Source: Psychrobacter sp. I-STPA6b
GTDB lineage: Bacteria > Pseudomonadota > Gammaproteobacteria > Pseudomonadales > Moraxellaceae
Assembly: GCF_020662265.1 (NCBI RefSeq)
Contig: NZ_VEWM01000080.1
Location: 62,001 to 126,000, forward strand
Reading direction: 5' to 3'
DNA: 64,000 nucleotides
Below, piece by piece: positions 1-6,447 of this stretch. Under the pieces are notes generated by a model. That model was not told the DNA's origin. It saw only the letters and a program-made list of their open reading frames with translations, and ran no database searches. The stretch's first letter is position 1, and each line of letters opens with the position of its first letter. The position numbers and the translations under genes are program-made.

Positions 1-1
1 G

Positions 2-526
2 GCACGTGTGGCATTGGAGGGTCTTGCCTGTAAAAAGCCTGTCTGTATTATTTCTCCTGAGGGTACATTAAAAGGCTTAGTAATGCCTAATAACTTTATG
101 CGATTAAAAGATTATAACTTCACTGGAAAGTCATTATTAACAATTTCAGAAAATGATTTTGTAAACCAACTACAGAATCTACGCCCAAAAGATATTCAAA
201 CAAATTATGAGTTATTAAATCAGCATTTATCTACTAAAAAGTGGCTGGAATATATACCTATCTATAAAAAAGCTAGTTTTATTGACAATCCTGAACTAGA
301 GGCGTTATATCATAAAATTGCTTACTATGCTCCTATGTTACAAACCCCATTTGAAAAGGATGAGTTCTTTCATCAATTATTTATAGAAACACTCAGACAA
401 TTTGAATTAAAAGAAGTTGAAAACAGCTGGTGGTTACACAAACAAGATAATGATTTATTTAAATCTTATCCAAGTCCATTTTCACCGAGAAAAAAAGAAA
501 AGTTTTATAAGAAACTATTGAAATAA
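2..526 (+). CDS. Glycosyltransferase-like protein, C-terminal part (cut by window edge)
   Basis: The frame is already open at the left edge, so this is the C-terminal ~174 residues of a longer gene. The first residues read ARVALEGLACKKPV, which resembles the 'xxEGLAxxxPV' nucleotide-sugar binding turn near the C terminus of many GT-B glycosyltransferases. The rest is a lysine- and aromatic-rich tail ending in KKEKFYKKLLK, common in proteins of surface polysaccharide loci. It is more AT-rich than the genes that follow, as capsule or LPS genes often are. A GT assignment is an inference from one motif; a polysaccharide processing protein is the main alternative. The next envelope gene is about 215 bp downstream, beyond a dispersed repeat. 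Confidence 0.5.
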   Translation, partial: ARVALEGLACKKPVCIISPEGTLKGLVMPNNFMRLKDYNFTGKSLLTISENDFVNQLQNLRPKDIQTNYELLNQHLSTKKWLEYIPIYKKASFIDNPELEALYHKIAYYAPMLQTPFEKDEFFHQLFIETLRQFELKEVENSWWLHKQDNDLFKSYPSPFSPRKKEKFYKKLLK

Positions 527-538
527 GATGAGCATATC

Positions 539-645
539 TATAGTCAATTTAAGATAATACTGTTACAAGGAAAACGAGCGAAGGTGTACAAGTAGTACTG
601 AGAGCGAGTTTGACGATGTAACAGTTTTGTATTGAGCCGACTATA
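539..645. repeat. TATAGTC/GACTATA palindromic repeat, copy 1 (subtype B)
   Basis: A 107 bp element starts TATAGTC and ends GACTATA. Inside it AATACTGTTACA near the left end is answered by TGTAACAGTTTTGTATT near the right end, so the unit is a long imperfect palindrome. The centre carries GTACAAGTAGTAC, which the other copies at 24527, 44673 and 61380 also show with small changes. It fills most of the gap between the truncated first gene and the GT39 gene. Confidence 0.75.
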
Positions 646-741
646 GCTACAACCAAACTACACTTAGATTAATATACAAATAGTTTCAGAAATAGCTAAT
701 AATTCAACTCCGTTAAAGTCTACTAGTAAGGCTTATGTATT

Positions 742-2277
742 ATGATATCTGGTCAACAATCGACTAAACGAAGTAGTATGCACTCTCGTAAACCTTGGCA
801 TTATTTTCTATTTTTCTTAAGCATTTACTTCACCATCTGGGTAGTTGCTCCAACCTTACTTGCCAGCAGTGTGCCACTAGATGTCAGTGAGGGCGTAAAT
901 TGGGGCAGTGAGTGGCAGTGGGGATATTATAAGCATCCTCCACTTTCGTCATGGGTTTTGTATTCGTTTTATGCATTGTTTGGACATCTAGGGGTATATC
1001 TACTTAGTCAGTTAACTGTCATACTGACACTGGTGCTGGTTTACGCTCTGACAACCAAGTTATGGTCAAAAACAACAGCTTATCTGGCAGTTTTATTTAC
1101 CCTATTGATATTGTACTATGGCTATCCTAGCCTAGAGTTTAACCATAATGTCGCTCAGTTTCCGATTTGGGTGGGCTTATGTTTGTGTTTTTTTAATGCC
1201 GTCACCCGCCAGCGTTTATCTGACTGGCTATGGGTGGGTGTAATTGGTGGCATTGGTATGCTCACCAAATACAGTGTGATTTTTTTATTACTTCCCATGG
1301 CGTTATATCTGCTTTACCCAAAACAATGGCACTTACTAAAAAGCCCTTATCCGTGGCTGTCTGCACTGGTTATGCTCGCAATTTTTTCGCCTCATTTTTA
1401 TTGGTTAATGCAACATGACTGGCTACCACTCACCTATGCACAAGGGCGTACTCATGAGGCAACCGCTTCTGCCAGTGCTATCAGCAGTCACTTTAAATTT
1501 ATTGGTTTTAGCTTAACGCAAATATTGGCTCATCTGCCATTATTAGTCATACTTCTACTAAATAGACAGCATTTGCTAAGTAGAAGCACCTATAAACAGC
1601 AATATAATCAGTCTCAACAGCTATTGTATTATTTATGGCTTGCACCATTAATGGTTTTGATTGCGCTAAATTTGTTATTAGGCATCGGCTTGCGAGATAT
1701 GTGGGGCATGCCAATGTGGGGGCTATCTGGTATTTTAGTCGCATCGTGGCTAATACCCAGCTCAAAAGTTCTGCAAAGAGTGAGTAAAATGGTGATGATA
1801 TGGCTAAGTATGGTCACTATTTTAATGATGGCTTATATCGGCTATGGTCATCAACTGCGTGATAAGCCTTCTCGTATGGACTGGTCTGAGCAAGCTCTTG
1901 CCAAAAAAGCAGAGCAAACTTGGAGTTCTGTTAGTAGTTGTCCGTTAGATAGCGTCTCTGGTGACCGATGGCTCTCTGCTCTGGTCGCAATGAATCAGCC
2001 AGATTCAATGCCATCACAGATGATTTCTGGGTCAGCCAGCCATTCTCCATGGATGTCTACTGAACGCCTGCGACAACACGGTACCCTAGTCATGTGGCTG
2101 GCAGATGATAAGGTATCCCTACCTTTATTAGATGATATCAATGCTCAACACTCTTCAGACTTTAAAGTCTATCAAGGACAGTGGCAAATTAGCTGGATGG
2201 GTAAAACAGATGCCAAACCCTTGATTGTTCATTGGCAGGCATATATACCAAAGAGATGTAGCCAGTCTTTACCTTAA
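742..2277 (+). CDS. ArnT-like lipid-linked sugar glycosyltransferase (GT39/GT83, PMT_2 type)
   Basis: This is a 511-residue polytopic membrane protein. After one N-terminal membrane segment it has the periplasmic loop typical of GT-C enzymes, with an acidic D-x-x-E (DVSEG) near residue 49 and the conserved KHPPL patch near residue 65, then about ten more hydrophobic segments and a soluble periplasmic C-terminal domain. Family members move a sugar from undecaprenyl phosphate to lipid A or another surface acceptor on the outer face of the inner membrane. The three genes downstream (polyprenyl-phosphate GT2, GtrA, YdjC deacetylase) supply what such a transferase needs. An SD-like AAGG lies about 10 nt before the ATG; a second ATG 36 nt inside is possible. 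The acceptor and sugar cannot be read from sequence. Confidence 0.8.
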   Translation: MISGQQSTKRSSMHSRKPWHYFLFFLSIYFTIWVVAPTLLASSVPLDVSEGVNWGSEWQWGYYKHPPLSSWVLYSFYALFGHLGVYLLSQLTVILTLVLVYALTTKLWSKTTAYLAVLFTLLILYYGYPSLEFNHNVAQFPIWVGLCLCFFNAVTRQRLSDWLWVGVIGGIGMLTKYSVIFLLLPMALYLLYPKQWHLLKSPYPWLSALVMLAIFSPHFYWLMQHDWLPLTYAQGRTHEATASASAISSHFKFIGFSLTQILAHLPLLVILLLNRQHLLSRSTYKQQYNQSQQLLYYLWLAPLMVLIALNLLLGIGLRDMWGMPMWGLSGILVASWLIPSSKVLQRVSKMVMIWLSMVTILMMAYIGYGHQLRDKPSRMDWSEQALAKKAEQTWSSVSSCPLDSVSGDRWLSALVAMNQPDSMPSQMISGSASHSPWMSTERLRQHGTLVMWLADDKVSLPLLDDINAQHSSDFKVYQGQWQISWMGKTDAKPLIVHWQAYIPKRCSQSLP

Positions 2278-2430
2278 ATCTACCCATATTAAACTTCTCA
2301 ATACTTAATTTATAAAATCCAGTTTAGAGAGACATAGCGATGATGTATTGGATGTAGTAAAGTATCCCAATCAAGTAAAGCCTACAGACCGTATAAATTA
2401 TCAGCCCCTTTTTGATTGTGTGACTGCCTT

Positions 2431-3483
2431 ATGAGTATCCAGCCGATTTATCTATCTATTATTCTACCTACGTATAATGATGCTGATGCATTGACACACT
2501 TTTTGCCACAAGTGCTAGACTTTGCCACCACCTTACAAGGGCAACAGCAAGTACTGGTGATTGATGATGGCAGTCGTGATACCACAACAGACGTGGTCAA
2601 ACAAATGATGTCCAGTTGTCCAGCATCCATCCAGCTACAGCTTATCAGTCTGTCACGTAACTTTGGCAAAGAGTCGGCGCTAAGTGCTGGGCTGGCTCAT
2701 GCCAACGGACAATATATCGCCATGCTAGACGCTGATGGTCAGCATCCACTCAGTGTCCTGCAGCAAATGCTGACCATGATGGAGCAACAGCCACAAATTG
2801 ATATGGTGGCAGGCATTCAGGCAAACCGCCCACATGAAAGCAAGTTAGCAAAAACGTTAAAAAGTGGCTTTTACCACTTTATCCAAGATACTCGCCGTTA
2901 TGAGATTCGCCCCAACGCAGGGGATTTTCGCTTAATGAATCAAAAAGTATTGCAAGCACTACTTTCATTGCCTGAACGACAGCGTTTTATGAAAGGGTTA
3001 TATGCTTGGGTCGGATTTCACACTGTCTATTTACCATTTACTGCTGAAATGCGAGAGGCAGGTGAAAGTAAGTTTAACTATGCCAGCCTATTTGAGCTAG
3101 CACTGGTTGGTATCACCTCATTTTCGCAAAAGCCACTACGTCTAATTTCACGTATGGGCTTTGTCGTATCATTATTAGCCATTTTATATGGTATGTATAT
3201 CGTTTTAGAAACCCTATTATTTGGCAATGATGTTGCTGGCTGGGCAACCGTTGCGGCTGGGATTATGTTTTCAGCGGGAATACAGCTGATTTGTATCGGT
3301 GTGATTGGTGAATATATAGGACGTCTGTATGAAGAAGTCAAACAACGCCCTTTATATTTAATTGCAGAAAATATCAGTAGTCATCAAGCATCTGAGCATA
3401 AACAAAATGACATAGCCAGTGAAACAAACTCAACAGATACACCCCGTAAAATAATGGATGCCTCAAAGGCAACAACACCATGA
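2431..3483 (+). CDS. GT2 polyprenyl-phosphate glycosyltransferase (ArnC/GtrB/FlmF2-like)
   Basis: A 350-residue family 2 glycosyltransferase. The N-terminal GT-A domain starts SIILPTYNDAD, has VIDDGSRD, SLSRNFGKESAL and the metal-binding MLDADGQHP, followed by the ArnC/DPM1-like ETREAGESKFNY-type region (here EMREAGESKFNY). Two membrane helices follow near residues 230-300, and the product ends in a hydrophilic Ser/Thr-rich tail. Enzymes of this form charge undecaprenyl phosphate with a sugar on the cytoplasmic side. An in-frame TTG lies 15 nt upstream, but the ATG at 2431 gives the usual N terminus (MSIQPIYLSII). The stop overlaps the start of the GtrA gene (ATGA), which indicates translational coupling. 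Confidence 0.88.
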   Translation: MSIQPIYLSIILPTYNDADALTHFLPQVLDFATTLQGQQQVLVIDDGSRDTTTDVVKQMMSSCPASIQLQLISLSRNFGKESALSAGLAHANGQYIAMLDADGQHPLSVLQQMLTMMEQQPQIDMVAGIQANRPHESKLAKTLKSGFYHFIQDTRRYEIRPNAGDFRLMNQKVLQALLSLPERQRFMKGLYAWVGFHTVYLPFTAEMREAGESKFNYASLFELALVGITSFSQKPLRLISRMGFVVSLLAILYGMYIVLETLLFGNDVAGWATVAAGIMFSAGIQLICIGVIGEYIGRLYEEVKQRPLYLIAENISSHQASEHKQNDIASETNSTDTPRKIMDASKATTP

Positions 3484-3953
3484 ATAATGCTTTAAATGAT
3501 AAGTCATCCCATAACACCAACCATGCTAACCATACAATGAGCCAAAAACTTTCACAGCAAGCATTTTGGTTTACCATTGTTGGCGCTATGGCAGCTTTGG
3601 TACATTTTTTAATATTGGTGATGCTGGTTAATATCTGGCATATCCCTCCTGCATGGGCAAATGTGGGGGCATTTTTATTAGCATTTTTAGTCAGCTTTTC
3701 GGGTCATTTTTACCTGACTTTTCGTCACGATTCTACAGTAAAAGCCACTTCTGGCACACAGCCAGCTTCTGCACTCCATAAACTAGGTAAATGGTTTGCC
3801 AGCTCGGTTGCTGGATTTGCATTGAATCAAGCGTTATTTGTTCTTGGCTTAGCATGGCTGGGGCAATCATATTATATTGTCATTTGGTTTTTAGTCACTG
3901 CCATCGTGACAATAATGACTTTTTTATTAGGCAAATTATGGGCATTTCGCTAA
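3480..3953 (+). CDS. GtrA-family membrane protein (probable polyprenyl-linked sugar flippase)
   Basis: 157 residues with four predicted membrane helices and the GtrA signature: F-x-xVGxxAxxVHF in helix 1, then a helix ending in FSGHFYLTFRH. GtrA proteins work with GtrB/ArnC-like GT2 enzymes and are thought to flip undecaprenyl-phosphate sugars to the periplasm. The ATG overlaps the GT2 stop by 4 nt, and its own stop (TAATG) overlaps the next start, so the three genes are a tightly coupled unit. The first ~22 residues are a polar Asn/His-rich extension, and an internal Met (MSQKLSQQAF) is an alternative start. Confidence 0.85.
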   Translation: MNNALNDKSSHNTNHANHTMSQKLSQQAFWFTIVGAMAALVHFLILVMLVNIWHIPPAWANVGAFLLAFLVSFSGHFYLTFRHDSTVKATSGTQPASALHKLGKWFASSVAGFALNQALFVLGLAWLGQSYYIVIWFLVTAIVTIMTFLLGKLWAFR

Positions 3954-4864
3954 TGACTTCTGCACCGCATATATCCAACGCACCTCAGCAAGTAGATGAC
4001 AGTAATAATCGTACTAATCACAACAAACGCCACGTGATTATTAATGTGGATGATTTGGGATTATCTCCTGCGGTAAATCAAGCTGTGATTCATCTTGCTA
4101 AGAATCAACGCATCAGCGCCACCAGTTATATGACTGGAGGACATCTGAGTGCAGATGAATTACAAACACTGTTAGCATTGCCCATTGATATTGGCTTACA
4201 TTTTGATTTAACAGGTATTTTTAAGTCTACCTTGACCCATCCACTCAAACAGTTAATCATCAAAAGCTATTTACGACAGATTGATAAAAAACAAGCACAA
4301 CAAGTGATTAACCAGCAACTAGACGAGTTTGAAGACACCTTTGGTCATGCCCCTGTCTTTATTGATGGACATCAGCATATCCACCAATTACCGGTTATTC
4401 GTAACTGCTTAACCGACATTCTAGTGTCACGTTATGGACAGGGCAATATCGCTGCCCGAGTCACAACGCCTCTCCGTTATGACATAAAGTCATGGATTAT
4501 TTATCTACTGGGTGGATATGCATGGCGCCAACTGTGCCAACAAAACCATATTGCTTATAATGATGTATTTGGTGGGGTATATGATTTTAATGCTTCCATT
4601 GAGAAACTGGCAACGCTTTGGGACGACTGGTTACAACACAGCCCAAAGATAACCTCCACTCATAGCACGACCAATCATCTAGCACATACCACCCTAATCA
4701 TGTGCCACCCTGCCCTACCAGTGGGTAGTGGCAACCCTACTATTACACCATGGGAAGATGAAATCAAACCTGCCCGAGAATGTGAATATCAGTGGTTGAT
4801 GAGTGACGACTTTGCTCAACTCTGTACTCATCATCAGGTGGCACTGAGCCGGTGGTCTGCTTAA
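3953..4864 (+). CDS. YdjC/ChbG-family carbohydrate deacetylase (NaxD/HpnK-like)
   Basis: 303 residues. The family motifs are in order: VIINVDDLGLSP (metal-binding Asp pair), GLHFDLTG (His ligand), FIDGHQHIHQLP (His and acid-base residues) and LIMCHPA near the C terminus. YdjC enzymes remove N-acetyl groups from amino sugars; NaxD of Francisella and its Acinetobacter homologue act on undecaprenyl-phosphate N-acetylgalactosamine before lipid A decoration. The longer open frame begins at 3791 inside gtrA, but the ATG at 3953 overlaps the gtrA stop and gives the usual N terminus. It closes the cassette and is followed by a strong terminator. Substrate assignment is inferred from the neighbours. 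Confidence 0.85.
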   Translation: MTSAPHISNAPQQVDDSNNRTNHNKRHVIINVDDLGLSPAVNQAVIHLAKNQRISATSYMTGGHLSADELQTLLALPIDIGLHFDLTGIFKSTLTHPLKQLIIKSYLRQIDKKQAQQVINQQLDEFEDTFGHAPVFIDGHQHIHQLPVIRNCLTDILVSRYGQGNIAARVTTPLRYDIKSWIIYLLGGYAWRQLCQQNHIAYNDVFGGVYDFNASIEKLATLWDDWLQHSPKITSTHSTTNHLAHTTLIMCHPALPVGSGNPTITPWEDEIKPARECEYQWLMSDDFAQLCTHHQVALSRWSA

Positions 4865-4894
4865 ATATATCAGCAGTTATCGTCAAAGAACGAC

Positions 4895-4930
4895 TATAGT
4901 CAGCGAATTTAATAACTGTTACAGTGTAAT
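4895..4930. repeat. Partial TATAGTC-type repeat (left end only)
   Basis: Reads TATAGTC, then an AATTTAATAACTGTTACA-like stretch resembling the left end of copy 1 at 539. The right half of the element is absent. It lies between the deacetylase stop and the terminator, so it looks like a decayed copy. Confidence 0.4.
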
Positions 4931-4953
4931 TTCTGATATCAGCTCATATAAAA

Positions 4954-4980
4954 AACCGACCAAATAAGGTCGGTTCTTTT
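4954..4980. terminator. Bidirectional rho-independent terminator
   Basis: AACCGACC, a 6-nt loop, GGTCGGTT, with an A-run before the stem and TTCTTTT after it, so it can end transcription of the deacetylase gene (+) and of ilvE (-), which converge here. Confidence 0.85.
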
Positions 4981-5007
4981 ATACTATATCAAGCACTTAC
5001 AATAAGA

Positions 5008-5940
5008 TTACTCATCAATAAAGCTTAACCAGTCTTTGTACTTCTCATTACGACCATGTACCACATCAAAGTATAAACTTTGTAGCTGTTCGGTCAGCTC
5101 ACCGCGACCACCATTACCAATTACGCGGTCATCATACTCACGGATGGGGGTCACTTCAGCAGCAGTACCTGTCATAAAGATTTCATCGGCAAGGTAGAAC
5201 TCATCACGAGTAATACGACGCTCAACTACTTTGATACCTAAATCATTAGCAAACTCAATGATAGTACGACGAGTAATACCATCTAATGCACCACCCGCCA
5301 AATCTGGAGTGTGCAACTCACCACGCTTCACTAAGAATAAGTTTTCGCCTGAGCCTTGGCACACATAGCCTTGTGGATCCATTAAGATGGCTTCGTCATA
5401 ACCCTGACGAGTCACTTCTTGGTTTGCCATGATAGAGACAGGATAGTTGCTTGATGCTTTGGCTTTACACATGGTGACGTTTGGCAAATGGTGCGTATAT
5501 GATGAAGTTTTAACTCGGATACCATTTTTGATACCTTCTTCACCCAGATAAGCGCCCCATTTCCACGCAGCCACCATCGCATTAATGCTGTTGTTACGTG
5601 AAGATAGACCAAGACTCTCTGCACCGACCCAAATTAAAGGACGAATATATGCTTCTGCCAAGCCGTTTTGTTTAACAACGTCTTTTTGTGCTTGCTCTAG
5701 GGCAGCTTGGTCAAAAGGTACTTTTAACTGAAAGATTTTTGCTGAGCCAAGTAAACGCTCAGTATGCTCATTTAAACGGAAAATCGCAGTACGACCATCA
5801 TCTGTCTGATAAGCACGTACACCCTCAAATACTGCCATACCATAATGCAAGCTATGAGTTAATACATGCACGTAGGCATCAGGTTGCTCTATCATTTCAC
5901 CGTTAAACCAAAGTTTTCCCTCATTTGTTGCCATATTCAT
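5008..5940 (-). CDS. ilvE: Branched-chain amino acid aminotransferase
   Basis: 310 residues, the normal length for class IV PLP aminotransferase IlvE. It begins with the typical GKLWFNGEMI...HSLHYGMAVFEGVRAY, and the PLP lysine lies in CKAKASSNY. The C-terminal motifs GSGENLFLV, LDGITRR and DEIFMTGTAAEVTPI are all present. It catalyses the final transamination in Leu, Ile and Val synthesis and the first step of their breakdown. The ATG at 5940 has GAGG 8 nt upstream and is preferred over the Met two codons later. A perfect 7-bp-arm palindrome lies just upstream. Expressed alone; it converges with the envelope cassette. Confidence 0.97.
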   Translation of the reverse strand: MNMATNEGKLWFNGEMIEQPDAYVHVLTHSLHYGMAVFEGVRAYQTDDGRTAIFRLNEHTERLLGSAKIFQLKVPFDQAALEQAQKDVVKQNGLAEAYIRPLIWVGAESLGLSSRNNSINAMVAAWKWGAYLGEEGIKNGIRVKTSSYTHHLPNVTMCKAKASSNYPVSIMANQEVTRQGYDEAILMDPQGYVCQGSGENLFLVKRGELHTPDLAGGALDGITRRTIIEFANDLGIKVVERRITRDEFYLADEIFMTGTAAEVTPIREYDDRVIGNGGRGELTEQLQSLYFDVVHGRNEKYKDWLSFIDE

Positions 5941-5966
5941 AGAATAATCCTCATTATTTTAAATCT

Positions 5967-5983
5967 TCGAATGTATCATTCGA
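5967..5983. promoter_or_regulatory. Perfect palindrome upstream of ilvE
   Basis: TCGAATG-TAT-CATTCGA, 27-43 nt before the ilvE start. The position fits an operator or a small leader hairpin. No T-run follows on the minus strand, so it is not a terminator. Function is inferred only from position and symmetry. Confidence 0.4.
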
Positions 5984-6135
5984 GTTTGTGAAAATGTTTG
6001 TTGTGGTCAATTTGAGACAATCAACCTAGAGAGTTTATCCCTATACTAGGGTTTGTTTTTTGATTTGACCATACTTTATTTAGAAGCTGGAACTGAGAGC
6101 TTATATTCACCATCTATGATGATGGGCTGTACCTA

Positions 6136-6334
6136 GGGTCTGTTGAATTTTCACCCTGTTAGGCTAATATCTACAGGGGATACAGCTACTTTTACTTTCA
6201 TATCAAAATTGGCTAAATTTGCCTTATTCTGTGTTAATGAACTGGTTAATATCCCGATATTACCTGCGTTCATTTCCTTGACTAAGTCAAATTTATATCA
6301 ATTTTTCCTATGAAGATGAATGTTCAACAGACCC
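6136..6334. mobile_element. MITE with 12-bp terminal inverted repeats (IS5-like ends)
   Basis: The element begins GGGTCTGTTGAA and ends with the exact reverse complement TTCAACAGACCC, about 199 bp, with TA on both outer sides as a possible target duplication. It has no open frame of useful size. The ends resemble those of IS5-family elements (IS427/IS1031 groups); that family link is from memory, not a search. Its left ~65 bp recur in degenerate form at 44594-44658. It occupies much of the 507-bp gap between ilvE and glnE; the rest of that gap (5984-6135, 6335-6447) shows nothing I recognise. Confidence 0.7.
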
Positions 6335-6447
6335 TAAAACTTATCTAAAAAAGTAGTTATGTTATTGAATATAGGCTCTTAAAGTTGCACCACAATCAGC
6401 GATTATAGCACCCTGCTCAGTATGAAATAAATGTTTTTATATTTCTA

